The position numbers and the translations under genes are program-made. DNA of 64,000 nt from DATARH01 sp035570495 (lineage in GTDB: Bacteria > Pseudomonadota > Alphaproteobacteria > ATCC43930 > CGMCC-115725): positions 1 to 64,000 of the forward strand of contig DATMLO010000149.1 of NCBI GenBank assembly GCA_035570495.1, read 5' to 3'. Shown one piece after another: positions 49,491 through 58,711 of this stretch; positions within the stretch are counted from its first letter, which is position 1, and each line of letters begins with the position of its first letter. Below the pieces are notes generated by a model. It searched no databases. It had not been told where the DNA came from and saw only the letters and a program-made list of their open reading frames with translations.

Positions 49491-51200
49491 TCACCAACCG
49501 AGCGCGTAGGCGGCGCGGCGCGGATCGGCGCCGGCTTCGAGCGTGCCCTTCTTGGGGTCGACGAGGATCGCGCAGACTGCGCCGGCCAGCCATTCAAAGT
49601 CCTGCCAGCGCTCGATCTTGTGGCCGCGCGCCGCTAAGTCGCCCGCCACCGTCTCCGAGAACCGGCCTTCGAGATTGAGCCTGCCCGGATAATAGTCGTA
49701 GGGCGCGAAGGATGACGGGTAGGAATAGCTCGCGAAGCGCGGCTGTTCGATCGCGTCCTGCACCGGCATGCCGTGCGCGAAGACGTTGAGCAGCACCTGC
49801 AGCATCGCCTGGGTCTGCACATCGCCACCGGGCGTGCCAAACGGCAGGAACTGCGCGCCGCGACCCTTGATCGCCAGCGCAGGGTTCGGCGTCAGGCGCG
49901 GCCGCTTGCCGGGCGCGACACCCGCCGGGTGCTTCGGATCGGGGCGAGACTGTGAGCCGCGGTTCGACGGGATGAACCCGGTGCCCGGGACGATCGGCGA
50001 GCCGTAGGAACCGTCGCTCGGCGTCGCCGAAAACAGATTACCCCAGCGATCGGCGGCGCAGACATAGGAGGTGTCGGGCTCGGGGAACGGATTGCCGGCG
50101 CTGGGCGACAGCACCTGGCCTTTGGCGCCAAGCTCGCCCGGCGGCGGCATCTCGCCCCACGCCTTTTTCGGATCGATCAGCTTTCGCCGCTCGGCTGCGT
50201 ATTCATCGGAGATGAGCGTCGGCAGCGGCACGCTACCGGTCGCCGGGTCGGTGTAATAGGCCTCGCGGTCGGCGAAGGCCAATTTCAGCGCCTCGGTCAG
50301 ATGGTGCACATAATCGGCGCTGTTATGGCCGAACCTGGTGACGTCGGAGCCTTCAAGCAGCGCCAGCGTCTGCAGCAGCACCGGGCCCTGGCACCAGGCG
50401 CCGCAGGTAAACACCTCGAGGTCCCCAAAGCCGCGCCGCTCGGCCGGCCCGACCGGCGAGTGGTAATTCGCCAGGTCCTCGGCCGACAGAAGCCCGCCCT
50501 CAGCCTTGTTGAAAGCGACGAACTTACGGGCGATGTCGCCACGATAGAACGCGTCGCGCGCCGCTTCGAGACCGCCCTCGCGACCGCCCGAGGCAGCCTT
50601 TTCTTGGTCAGCCATATATTGCAGCGAGGCGCCGAGTTCCTTCTGATAGAACACCTCACCCACTTCCGGCGCCCGGCCGTTCGGCAGATAGACCGCCGCG
50701 CTCGACGGCCATTGCGCATGGCGCTCGGCATGGCGCTTCAGGCTGTCAGCCATCAGCGGGTACATCGGGAAGCCATCGCGCGCGAGGCGGATCGCCCCCG
50801 CCGCGACCTCGCCAAAGCTCATCGTGCCGTAACGCCGCAATGCGGTGATCCACGCATCGGGCGCCGCGGGAACCACAGTGCGCAGCACGCCCAGCGGGAT
50901 CTTGCCGCCGTGTTCGCGCATGAAAAGCTCGGGATCGAGCGCCCGGGGCCAGGTGCCGAGCCCGGCGATGGTCACGACCTCCTGTTTCTCGGCGAGATAG
51001 ATCATGATCGGCGCGACGCCGGCGCAGTTGACGAGGTCGCTTTGCAGCACACCGAGGGCGATTCCTGCCGCGACCCCGGCATCGACCGCGTTGCCACCGG
51101 CCTGCAGGATGTCGAAACCGGCGGTCGAGGCCAGATAATGCCCCGCCGCGATCGCGTGTTGCGTGACCGCGATGGTCGGCCGATGCGCTGTCGTCGTCAT
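49491..51200 (-). CDS. Gamma-glutamyltransferase family protein (second copy)
   Basis: This 569-residue Ntn hydrolase starts at ATG 51200. It has AVTQHAIAAGHYLASTAGFD, ILQAGGNAVDAGVAAGIALG and, at the autoprocessing nucleophile, PDTSYVCAADRWGNLFSA. The C-terminal part contains RLTPNPALAIKGRGAQFLPF and GTPGGDVQTQAMLQVLLNV. No signal peptide is obvious. It is divergent in sequence from the first copy at 23937, so the two likely have different substrates. It stands alone, divergent from the small secreted-protein gene. Confidence 0.88.
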   Translation of the reverse strand: MTTTAHRPTIAVTQHAIAAGHYLASTAGFDILQAGGNAVDAGVAAGIALGVLQSDLVNCAGVAPIMIYLAEKQEVVTIAGLGTWPRALDPELFMREHGGKIPLGVLRTVVPAAPDAWITALRRYGTMSFGEVAAGAIRLARDGFPMYPLMADSLKRHAERHAQWPSSAAVYLPNGRAPEVGEVFYQKELGASLQYMADQEKAASGGREGGLEAARDAFYRGDIARKFVAFNKAEGGLLSAEDLANYHSPVGPAERRGFGDLEVFTCGAWCQGPVLLQTLALLEGSDVTRFGHNSADYVHHLTEALKLAFADREAYYTDPATGSVPLPTLISDEYAAERRKLIDPKKAWGEMPPPGELGAKGQVLSPSAGNPFPEPDTSYVCAADRWGNLFSATPSDGSYGSPIVPGTGFIPSNRGSQSRPDPKHPAGVAPGKRPRLTPNPALAIKGRGAQFLPFGTPGGDVQTQAMLQVLLNVFAHGMPVQDAIEQPRFASYSYPSSFAPYDYYPGRLNLEGRFSETVAGDLAARGHKIERWQDFEWLAGAVCAILVDPKKGTLEAGADPRRAAYALGW

Positions 51201-51347
51201 GACATGCCTCCACGCTAAATTCCGGGTTAGACTAGCGTGGCCGGCGCATCGTGTCGAAGAAACCAAATTTCCTCGCGGAACCGCATAAAAGGTCGCGCCG
51301 TACGTTCTCGGGTCGCCAATAAATCACCAAAACGGGAGACATCGTCG

Positions 51348-51602
51348 ATGCAATCAAAGCTAAAGCTGACCGCTGCCGCGCTCGTCATCGGTCTCGTGTC
51401 GTTCACCGCCGGCACGTTTGCACAGGGCCGCTACCCGGCGATCAACCAGGCCGAGGGCGCGCTGAACAATGCTCTGGGTATCCTGGGGGGCGAAGCCCGC
51501 GACGTGTTCGGCGGCCACAAGGTGAATGCCGAAGCCCTGATCCGCCAGGCGATCGGCGAATTGCAGGCCGGCAAGGGGTTCGCCGCCTCGCACGGATTCT
51601 GA
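51348..51602 (+). CDS. Small secreted protein (84 aa)
   Basis: ATG 51348, preceded by CGGGAG, encodes a signal peptide (KLTAAALVIGLVSFTAGTFA) and a ~58-residue mature chain (QGRYPAINQAEGALNNALGI, GGHKVNAEALIRQAIGELQA). The amphipathic helices have no cysteines. The family is not recognised; periplasmic location is inferred. It is separated from the hydantoinase gene by a GC-rich 105-base gap containing hairpins. Confidence 0.6.
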   Translation: MQSKLKLTAAALVIGLVSFTAGTFAQGRYPAINQAEGALNNALGILGGEARDVFGGHKVNAEALIRQAIGELQAGKGFAASHGF

Positions 51603-51709
51603 TCGGCCGGCGGCGCGAGCCGCCAGTTGCCATAAGACGGCTTTAGGGGCTGCACGCCCCGCGCTACAGTCGATGGCGCGGGGCGATCCCCGCGAGGGGA
51701 GCGCAGCCC

Positions 51710-53170
51710 ATGGCCGCATACGATCTCGTCATCAAAAACGGCACCGTCGTCACGGCCGCCGATACGTCCGAGTGCGACATCGGCATCAAGGATGGCGTGA
51801 TCGCCACGCTCGGCCGCGGGCTCGCCGCCGGCGCGCGCGAGATTGACGCCACCGGCAAGCTGGTGCTGCCCGGCGCGATCGACAGCCATTGCCATATCGA
51901 GCAGCCGTCATCCGCCGGGGTGATGACCGCTGATGATTTCTACAGCGGCACCGTCGCGGCGGCTTTCGGTGGGACGACAACGATCATCCCCTTCGCCGCG
52001 CAGCATCACGGCCAGTCGCTGCGCCAGGTGGTCGAGGCGTATCACGCCGCGGCCAAGCCCAAGGCGGTGATCGACTACGCGTTCCACCTGATCATCTCCG
52101 ACCCCAGCGAGCAGGTGCTGGGCCAGGAGCTGCCTGCGCTGATCCAGGACGGCTATACGAGCTTCAAGGTCTACATGACCTACGACCTGTTGAAGCTCAA
52201 CGACCGGCAAATGCTCGACATCATGGCACTCGCCCGGCGCGAGGGCGCGATGATGATGATCCACGCCGAGAACCACGACATGATCCAGTGGCTCGCCGAC
52301 CGCCTCCTGGCGCACGGCATGAGCCAGCCGCGCTACCACGCGGTGTCGCATGCCGGGATCGCCGAGGGCGAGGCGACCAACCGGGCGGTGGCGCTGTCGC
52401 AGTTGTTGGATGTGCCGATCCTCATCGTCCACGTTTCGGCGTCGGACGCGATCGACGTGATCCGCGGCGCGCAGAGCAAGGGCCTCAAGATTTACGGCGA
52501 GACCTGCCCGCAATATCTGTTCCTCACCGCCGACGATATCGGCATGGATTTGGAAGGGACGAAGTTCTGCTGCTCGCCGCCGCCGCGCGACGCGGCGAAC
52601 CAGGAGCATGTGTGGCGCGGCTTGCAGAACGGCACGTTCCAGGTGTTCTCGTCGGATCACGCGCCCTATCGCTACGACGAAACCGGCAAGCTCCTCAAGG
52701 GTGATAAGACCACCTTCAAGGACACCGCCAATGGCGTGCCGGGCATCGAGTTGCGGGTGCCGCTGTTGTTTTCCGAAGGGGTGCGGACGGGGCGGCTTGA
52801 CCTCAACCGCTTTGTCGCGCTGACCGCGACCAACCATGCGCGGCTCTACGGGCTTTATCCGAAGAAAGGCACGATCGCGGTCGGCAGTGACGCGGATATC
52901 TGCATCTGGGACCCCGACAAGCACGTGCACGTGACGGCCGGGATGCTGCACGACCAGACCGGCTACACGCCTTATGAAGGGCGGCACGTCACCGGCTGGC
53001 CGGTGACGGTGATCTCGCGTGGCCGGATCGTGGTCGAGGACAACGAGCTCAAGGTCGCGCGCGGCAGCGGCAATTTCCTACCCTGCGCGCTTTCGGAGAT
53101 GGCCAAGCCCTTGGGCCGCGCCACGCCGGAACTCGCCTTTGCCGCCGAGCGCGGCGGGCCGATTGTTTAG
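51710..53170 (+). CDS. Dihydropyrimidinase / D-hydantoinase
   Basis: This 486-residue metal-dependent amidohydrolase has metal ligands H60 and H62 (AIDSHCHIEQPSS), the carboxylated lysine K153 (YTSFKVYMTYDLL), MMIHAENHDMIQWLADRLLA and the later SSDHAPYRYDETGK (metal Asp). The length and HCHIEQP fit the D-hydantoinase clade of dihydropyrimidinases, which open 5,6-dihydropyrimidines or D-hydantoins to N-carbamoyl amino acids. The next gene encodes the carbamoylase that completes the pathway. Start ATG 51710 follows GAGGGGAG. Confidence 0.93.
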   Translation: MAAYDLVIKNGTVVTAADTSECDIGIKDGVIATLGRGLAAGAREIDATGKLVLPGAIDSHCHIEQPSSAGVMTADDFYSGTVAAAFGGTTTIIPFAAQHHGQSLRQVVEAYHAAAKPKAVIDYAFHLIISDPSEQVLGQELPALIQDGYTSFKVYMTYDLLKLNDRQMLDIMALARREGAMMMIHAENHDMIQWLADRLLAHGMSQPRYHAVSHAGIAEGEATNRAVALSQLLDVPILIVHVSASDAIDVIRGAQSKGLKIYGETCPQYLFLTADDIGMDLEGTKFCCSPPPRDAANQEHVWRGLQNGTFQVFSSDHAPYRYDETGKLLKGDKTTFKDTANGVPGIELRVPLLFSEGVRTGRLDLNRFVALTATNHARLYGLYPKKGTIAVGSDADICIWDPDKHVHVTAGMLHDQTGYTPYEGRHVTGWPVTVISRGRIVVEDNELKVARGSGNFLPCALSEMAKPLGRATPELAFAAERGGPIV

Positions 53171-53181
53171 AGGGAGGCGAC

Positions 53182-54117
53182 ATGTCCCGCAAACTTCGCG
53201 CCGCGGTCGCCCAGTTGGGGCCGATCCACCTCGCCGACGGTCGCGCTTCGGTCGTCAAGCGGCTCGTCGCGCTGCTGCGCGAGGCGCATGCCGGTGGCGC
53301 CGAGTTCGTGGTGTTCCCCGAGCTGGCGCTGACCACCTTCTTTCCGCGCTGGTGGATGACCGACCAGGCGGAGATCGACAAGTTCTTCGAAAGCCAGATG
53401 CCGAGCCCGGAGACGCAGCCGCTCTTCGAGCTGGCGCGCGAGCTTCGGATGGGGTTCTACCTCGGCTATGCCGAGCTGACCGAGGAGGAGGGCCAGACCC
53501 GGCGTTACAACACCGCGATCCTTGTCGAGCGCGACGGACGGATAGTCGGGCGCTATCGCAAGGTGCACCTGCCCGGCCATTCCGAGCATCTGCCGGACGC
53601 GGCGTTCCAGCACCTCGAAAAACGCTATTTCGACGTCGGCAACGAGGGGTTCAAGGTGTGGCGCGCCTACGACGCCGTGGTCGGCATGTGCATCTGCAAC
53701 GACCGGCGCTGGCCGGAGACCTATCGCGTCATGGGGCTGCAGGGAGTGGAGATCGTCGCGCTCGGCTACAACACGCCGATCGCGAACATCCACCACCGCG
53801 AGCCCGAGCACCTGCGGATGTTCCACCATTTGCTGTCATTGCAGGCCGGCGCCTACCAGAACGCGGCCTGGGTGCTGGCGGCGGCGAAATGCGGCGCGGA
53901 GGACGGGTTTGGCATGATCGGCGGCTCGGCGATCGTCGCGCCGACCGGCGAGATCGCCGCCCTGGCGCAAACCGAGGACGACGAGGTCATTTCCGTGAAT
54001 ATGGACCTGGAGCTGGGCGACTATCTGCGGCGCACGGTCTTCGCGTTCGAGAAGCACCGCCGCGTCGAGCATTACGGACTGATCACCGAGCGCACGGGGG
54101 CAAAGACCGAGGTTTAG
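53182..54117 (+). CDS. N-carbamoyl-D-amino acid hydrolase
   Basis: This 311-residue nitrilase-superfamily amidase has the complete catalytic triad at family positions: E47 (VFPELALTTF), K127 (RYRKVHLPGH), C172 (MCICNDRRWPE). It cleaves N-carbamoyl-D-amino acids to the D-amino acid, CO2 and ammonia. It begins 11 bases after the hydantoinase stop with GGGAGGCG as ribosome-binding site. The two genes form a D-amino acid producing or reductive pyrimidine catabolic operon. A hydantoin racemase or dihydropyrimidine dehydrogenase gene is not adjacent. Confidence 0.93.
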   Translation: MSRKLRAAVAQLGPIHLADGRASVVKRLVALLREAHAGGAEFVVFPELALTTFFPRWWMTDQAEIDKFFESQMPSPETQPLFELARELRMGFYLGYAELTEEEGQTRRYNTAILVERDGRIVGRYRKVHLPGHSEHLPDAAFQHLEKRYFDVGNEGFKVWRAYDAVVGMCICNDRRWPETYRVMGLQGVEIVALGYNTPIANIHHREPEHLRMFHHLLSLQAGAYQNAAWVLAAAKCGAEDGFGMIGGSAIVAPTGEIAALAQTEDDEVISVNMDLELGDYLRRTVFAFEKHRRVEHYGLITERTGAKTEV

Positions 54118-54235
54118 AAGGAATTCCACTATATCCCTCCCCCGGACTTGATCGGCAATATTATACTTTACGCCACAAACACTAAATGTGCCCGCTGTAT
54201 TCGCCCTTGCGGCGATTTATCTAAATTCTTGAATT

Positions 54236-54478
54236 TTAATTATTCGGCATTTCTTGATTCGGATCGGGACACGCTGCCATCGCTAATGGCCCGATGTGAT
54301 GATAGTTATGAGCCATCTGGTACCGATGTTCGCAGCGTTCCTGCGGCGTCTTGCCGGGGACCTGATACCCTCCTGGCGCCGGTGGGGGTGGCGACGACGG
54401 CGGAGTCTGCGCCCCTGCTGGCACGACTGCACCAACCGTCAGAAATAATGCAGCCCCCAGCAACCCTCGTATTGCCAT
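54236..54478 (-). CDS. Small secreted protein (80 aa)
   Basis: The signal peptide is MAIRGLLGAALFLTVGAVVP-AGA. A short mature part follows with a Pro-rich linker (TPPSSPPPPAPGG) and KTPQERCEHRYQMAHNYHH, then MAACPDPNQEMPNN. Two cysteines are present. The family is unknown. It lies in an AT-richer intergenic zone after the carbamoylase gene. Start ATG 54478 has GGAGG-type purines upstream. Confidence 0.5.
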   Translation of the reverse strand: MAIRGLLGAALFLTVGAVVPAGAQTPPSSPPPPAPGGYQVPGKTPQERCEHRYQMAHNYHHIGPLAMAACPDPNQEMPNN

Positions 54479-54656
54479 CTGATCCTCCCCGTCGTTGGGC
54501 GGGCCCGGCGTTGCTATGGGATGTTCTCATTACCCACATACGTCGGATGCCAGCGGTTCGGCGGCGATGATTGCGCCTTTGAGCGCCTTGAGCAACGGCA
54601 ATTCACGTGGATGGCCGGGTCAGCCCGCCCAAGGCGACGGAAAGTGAATGGCCTAC

Positions 54657-54863
54657 TTAGTAATCCGACAGCTGGACGTCGGGCGAGTATTCGGCGCCCT
54701 CGACATCCTTGGTGATCGCCTGGCCGCAAATGACCCGCTTGGTCTCAGCGTTGTAGGTGAGGGTCGGCTGGCCATAGAGCTGCCAGCCGCGATTGAGCGC
54801 CGCCGAGATGCGGTGACAGAAGCTCTGGTCGTCGACGCCGGTCAAGTAGCGGTAGAGCTTCAT
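54657..54863 (-). CDS. DUF1737 family protein
   Basis: The 68-residue protein MKLYRYLTGVDDQSFCHRIS continues AALNRGWQLYGQPTLTYNAE, the DUF1737 pattern (hydrophobic core then KRVICGQAITKDV). It is a small single-domain protein of unknown function. Its ATG overlaps the manC stop (ATGA), so the two are translated together. Coupling to a GDP-mannose gene is repeatable evidence that it belongs with sugar-nucleotide or envelope metabolism, but the mechanism is unknown. Confidence 0.85.
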   Translation of the reverse strand: MKLYRYLTGVDDQSFCHRISAALNRGWQLYGQPTLTYNAETKRVICGQAITKDVEGAEYSPDVQLSDY

Positions 54864-56314
54864 TTGTCGGCCACGCGCCCGTAGCTGTCTTCGAAGCGAA
54901 CGATGTCGTCTTCGCCGAGGTAGGGACCCGACTGCACCTCTATCAGATGCAGCGGGATCTTGCCCGGGTTTTCCAGCCGGTGCGCGGTGCCGAGCGGGAT
55001 ATAGGTCGACTGGTCCTCGGTCAGCATCAGCTCTTCATCACCGCGCACGATCTTCGCCGTACCCTGGACGACGACCCAGTGCTCGGCGCGGTGATGGTGC
55101 ATCTGTAGGGAGAGCTTGCCGCCCGGCTTGACCAGGATGTGCTTGACCTGCACGCGGTGTCCGGCGTGTAGCGTCTCGTAGCTGCCCCACGGGCGATGGA
55201 CGCGCGGCAGCGCATCGGCCTCGCCGCGGTTCTCCTTGACCAGCCGCGCGACCAGCCGGCGCACATCCTGCGCCCGATTCTTCGGCGCCAGCATCACCGC
55301 GTCGTCGGTGGCGACGACGACAAGGTCCTCGATCCCGAGCGCGGCAACGAGCCCGGCTTCCGAGCGCACGTAGCAGTTCTTTACGTCCTCGGCGATCACG
55401 TTGCCGGTCAACACATTGCCCGCGGCATCCTTTTCGGCCAGTTCCCACAACGCGTCCCACGAGCCGAGATCGCTCCAGCCCATGCTGACCGGGACAACCG
55501 CGGCCTTCGCGGTGTGCTCCATGACCGCGTAGTCGATCGAATCAGAGGGGCATGCGGCAAACGCCTCCTTGTCGAGGCGGATGAAATCGTCGTCGCGCCG
55601 CGCGGCCTTGAGCGCCGCGCGGCACGACGCCAGCATCTCAGGGCGCAGCCGCTCCAGCTCGCTCAGGTAGAGCGCGGCCGGAAACAGGAAGATGCCGCTA
55701 TTCCAGAAGAAATCGCCGGATTTGAGGTAGTGCTCGGCCGTCGCGGCATCGGGCTTCTCGACAAAGCGCGCGACGGTAAACACGCCCTCCGTGGCGGCCA
55801 GCGCCCCGTTGCGCTCGATATAGCCGTAGCCGGTTTCGGCGCGCTCCGGATGGATGCCGAAGGTGACGAGATGGCCGGCGCGCGCGGCGGAAGCAGCGCG
55901 TGTGATGGCCGCGTGAAACGCGGCGGGATCATCGATCGTGTGATCGGACGGCATCAGCAGCATCAGCGCTTGGCTGTCACTCTCGGCAAGCGACAACGCG
56001 GCGATGCAGGCGGCTGGCGCGGTGTTGCGTCCGACCGGCTCGAGCAGCAGCCCCTGCGGCGCGACGTCGATCTCGCGCAGCTGCTCGGCGATGATAAAGC
56101 GGTGCTCCTCATTGGCGATGACGAGCGGCGCGGCAAAGCCCGGCGCGGCCGCGACCCGCAGCGCGGTCTGCTGCATTAGCGTCTTGTCGCCAACCAGCGG
56201 CAGCAGCTGCTTTGGATAGAAGGTGCGCGACATCGGCCACAGCCGCGTCCCCGACCCGCCCGACAAGATCACCGGGTGGATCGTCGCGCTATCGTGCTTG
56301 CTCTTACCCGCCAT
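54860..56314 (-). CDS. manC: Mannose-1-phosphate guanylyltransferase / mannose-6-phosphate isomerase
   Basis: This 484-residue bifunctional enzyme has an N-terminal nucleotidyltransferase (SGGSGTRLWPMSRTFYPKQL) and conserved LLMPSDHTIDDPAAF, RFVEKPDAATAEHYLKSGDF and FWNSGIFLF. The C-terminal ~130 residues form a type II isomerase cupin (RPWGSYETLHAGHRVQVKHI, LQMHHHRAEHWVVVQGTAKI). It makes GDP-mannose for exopolysaccharide, LPS or colanic-acid-like products. A 15-base CTGTAAA/TTTACAG palindrome is at 56459-56473. It overlaps the DUF1737 gene by four bases. Confidence 0.95.
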   Translation of the reverse strand: MAGKSKHDSATIHPVILSGGSGTRLWPMSRTFYPKQLLPLVGDKTLMQQTALRVAAAPGFAAPLVIANEEHRFIIAEQLREIDVAPQGLLLEPVGRNTAPAACIAALSLAESDSQALMLLMPSDHTIDDPAAFHAAITRAASAARAGHLVTFGIHPERAETGYGYIERNGALAATEGVFTVARFVEKPDAATAEHYLKSGDFFWNSGIFLFPAALYLSELERLRPEMLASCRAALKAARRDDDFIRLDKEAFAACPSDSIDYAVMEHTAKAAVVPVSMGWSDLGSWDALWELAEKDAAGNVLTGNVIAEDVKNCYVRSEAGLVAALGIEDLVVVATDDAVMLAPKNRAQDVRRLVARLVKENRGEADALPRVHRPWGSYETLHAGHRVQVKHILVKPGGKLSLQMHHHRAEHWVVVQGTAKIVRGDEELMLTEDQSTYIPLGTAHRLENPGKIPLHLIEVQSGPYLGEDDIVRFEDSYGRVADK

Positions 56315-56458
56315 GCCACACCGTTTGCCGGAGCATGGTTAAGATAACGCTAGCGACTGGGCGCTGTCGCGCCCGGAAACGCGGCGAGGTGACGCGCTTC
56401 TTTGACCAGGAGAAATCTACTTTTAATTGTGCCCCAAAATCGTGACAGCCTGTTTCTG

Positions 56459-56473
56459 CTGTAAAATTTACAG
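56459..56473. promoter_or_regulatory. CTGTAAA-A-TTTACAG palindrome upstream of manC
   Basis: Seven-base perfect arms flank a central A, ~145 bases upstream of the manC ATG, in an AT-richer non-coding stretch (56315-56609). A regulator binding site is plausible, and the arms have the CTG...CAG ends of Lux-type boxes, though the spacer length is one base short of the usual 10. No gene for a cognate regulator is near. Confidence 0.4.
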
Positions 56474-56609
56474 GAGAGTCGCGTTTTGGTTGCAGCCTTA
56501 AGCGGGCTATGAAACGAAGCCGAACCTATCGGCACGCCGCGAACATTTAGTGAACTTATCGTCATTGTCAAGATGCCCGTCGCGCCGAAGAGGCAATTCG
56601 CATCGTCGT

Positions 56610-57653
56610 CTAGGCGTTGCCGCGCGCCTCGCGCCACAGGCCGAGCTTCTCCTGGACCACCCGGTCCGAGAAGCTGAACAGCACGGCTTCCGCTGCCGCG
56701 TGATGGGTATGCGACGCCCAGCTCGGCACGACAAAAATGTCGTTCTTCTGCCACGGCAGCACCGTGTCGCCGACGCGCGTCTCTCCCTCGCCTTCGACGC
56801 AGACAAACACGGTGCCGTCGGTCGCCCGATAGGGTAGCGACGCAAAGCTCGCCGGCAGGAGCTGTACAAAGGTCGCGATCGTCGGCATCGCCGACTCGCC
56901 CGAAGCCGGGTTCACATAGCGCAACTTGTGACCGTGATACGGATCGGGCGCGCCGTTCCTGGCCAGCGCGTCCAGCGCCTCGCGGGTGCGGGTATAGGGG
57001 TAGTTGAACACGGGCGAGGTCTTGACCTCGGGCTTCCAATCGACCGGCAGCAGATTGTTGCCATACCGCGCGAAACTATCGCCCTCGGGCAGAGAGATCG
57101 GCTGGGTGTCGTCCGGATAACCTTCGGCAAAGCTGGCGTTGAGCAGATTGACGATCTGGATGTCGAGACCGTCGAGCCAGACCACAGGCTCCTGCGTGTC
57201 GTTGCCGTGATCGTGCCAGGTCCAGGACGGGGTGATGATAAAGTCGCCCGGCTCCATCGTCGTGCGCTCGCCATCGACCGCGGTATAGGCGCCGCGCCCC
57301 TCGATCACGAAGCGCAGCGCCGATTGCGTGTGGCGATGCGCGGGGGCGATCTCACCGGGCATGATGAGCTGCAGCCCCGCGAACAGCGAGCCGGTGATCG
57401 AGGCCTGACCGCCAAGCCCGGGGTTCATCAGCATCAAGACGCGACGGGTCGCCTCCTGCGCGGAGATGAGGCTCCCCGATTGGATCAGGAACGGCCGCAC
57501 GTCGCGATAGCGCCACAGCGTCGGCAGCGCCTTTGGCTGCGGCCCCGCCGTGACCATGCTGTGCAGGCTCTCCCAGAGCGGCGCGAGGTTGCCGGGCGCG
57601 ATCCGGTCGTAGAACGCCTGGCGCTCCGGGGTGCGGGCGGGCGCATGCTCCAT
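56610..57653 (-). CDS. Gentisate 1,2-dioxygenase
   Basis: This 347-residue bicupin has its first cupin's His ligands in IAPAHRHTQSALRFVIEGRG with WTWHDHGND, and a second cupin around TFVQLLPASFASLPYRATDG, HTHHAAAEAVLFSFSDRVV. The sequence also contains PLWESLHSMVTAGPQPKALP and the typical FLIQSGSLISAQEATRRVLM. It opens the ring of gentisate to maleylpyruvate with O2 and Fe(II). It is followed by a palindrome at 57671-57750 and the DapA-family gene, on the same strand as the Rieske oxygenase, which could supply gentisate-like substrates. Confidence 0.92.
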   Translation of the reverse strand: MEHAPARTPERQAFYDRIAPGNLAPLWESLHSMVTAGPQPKALPTLWRYRDVRPFLIQSGSLISAQEATRRVLMLMNPGLGGQASITGSLFAGLQLIMPGEIAPAHRHTQSALRFVIEGRGAYTAVDGERTTMEPGDFIITPSWTWHDHGNDTQEPVVWLDGLDIQIVNLLNASFAEGYPDDTQPISLPEGDSFARYGNNLLPVDWKPEVKTSPVFNYPYTRTREALDALARNGAPDPYHGHKLRYVNPASGESAMPTIATFVQLLPASFASLPYRATDGTVFVCVEGEGETRVGDTVLPWQKNDIFVVPSWASHTHHAAAEAVLFSFSDRVVQEKLGLWREARGNA

Positions 57654-57670
57654 TGCCGTTTCCTTCCTCT

Positions 57671-57750
57671 CGTCACCCCCGCGCAGGCGAGGGTCCAGGA
57701 GCGAGCGACGGAACGGTTGCCCTGGATTCCCGCCTTCGCGGGAATGACGA
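57671..57750. repeat. Intergenic palindromic element (CGTCACCCCCGC / GCGGGAATGACG type)
   Basis: CGTCACCCCCGC near 57671 and CCTGGATTCCCGCCTTCGCGGGAATGAC at 57721-57748 form the known 'GTCATTCCCGCGAAGGCGGGAATCCAGG' hairpin family. Located between gentisate dioxygenase and DapA-family genes. Confidence 0.75.
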
Positions 57751-57758
57751 TATGAAAA

Positions 57759-58688
57759 CTACTCCGCCGCCTCGCGTCGCCGCTCGCCGAGGCTGTAGCC
57801 GATCTTTTCGAGATCGGCGAGCAGCGCGGTCGACTGCGCGTCGGAGAGCCGCTCCATCGGCGGGCGCACCGCGGCCCAGTCAGGATCGTTGTGGAAATGC
57901 GCGACGATGCGCTTCAGCGCCGGGACCATCGGGTATTTCTGGATGGTCATGCGCACCAGCGTGATGTCGGCCTGATACTGGTCGGCCTGCGGGGTCTGCC
58001 AGTTCTCGTAGACCTTGCGGATGCCGGGCACGTTGACATTGCCCGAGGCGGTGATGCAGCCGACGCCGCCATGCCGCAACCCGTCGAGCAAGAACACTTC
58101 CGAGCCCGGAAACACGCCAAAGTTCGGGAATTTCTCGGCGAGCAACGCCGCGGTGTTGTTCCAGTCGCCCGAGCTGTCCTTGAGCCCGGCGATGGTGCCC
58201 GGGTAGGCCTTGATGAGGCGCCCGACCAGCTCAACCCCGAACGGGATCACGGTCTGCGGTGGGATATGATAGAGGTACATCTTGAGCGCCGGCGAGGCGA
58301 CCTTGTCGATCACCGCGGCGATGAAATCGTAGACGCCCTGATCGGTCATGCCCTTGTAGTAGAAGGGCGGCAGCATCAACACGCCGCCGCAGCCATGCCC
58401 GACCGCGTGCTTGATCAACATCGAGGCCTCGGTGATCGAGCAGGCGCCCGTGCCGGGCATCAGCCGCGCCGCCGGGATGCCGGACGCGATCAGCCGGTCC
58501 AAGAGCGCCATGCGCTCGCCGGCCGACATCGAATTGGCCTCGCTGGTCGTGCCAAAGATCGCGAGGCCGTCAGCGCCTTCCGCGAGCAGCCAGCGGCAGA
58601 ACGACACAAAGCGGCCCGCATCGGGCTCGCCCGCCGGGGTGAACGGGGTCAGGACCGGGACCAGCACCCCGGCGAAGGCTTGCGGCAT
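57759..58688 (-). CDS. Dihydrodipicolinate synthase (DapA) family aldolase
   Basis: This 309-residue TIM-barrel class I aldolase has GTTSEANSMSAGERMALLDR, the Tyr of YLYHIPPQTV and the Schiff-base Lys in GLKDSSGDWNNTAALL. A substrate different from lysine biosynthesis is likely, because true DapA lies elsewhere in most genomes and the neighbours are catabolic. Hydratase-aldolases of aromatic pathways and 2-keto-3-deoxy sugar aldolases belong to this family. Start ATG 58688 follows GGAGAAT; the longer frame begins within a palindrome. Same strand as the gentisate and Rieske genes. Confidence 0.88.
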   Translation of the reverse strand: MPQAFAGVLVPVLTPFTPAGEPDAGRFVSFCRWLLAEGADGLAIFGTTSEANSMSAGERMALLDRLIASGIPAARLMPGTGACSITEASMLIKHAVGHGCGGVLMLPPFYYKGMTDQGVYDFIAAVIDKVASPALKMYLYHIPPQTVIPFGVELVGRLIKAYPGTIAGLKDSSGDWNNTAALLAEKFPNFGVFPGSEVFLLDGLRHGGVGCITASGNVNVPGIRKVYENWQTPQADQYQADITLVRMTIQKYPMVPALKRIVAHFHNDPDWAAVRPPMERLSDAQSTALLADLEKIGYSLGERRREAAE

Positions 58689-58711
58689 AATCCGTATTCT
58701 CCCTTTTCGAT

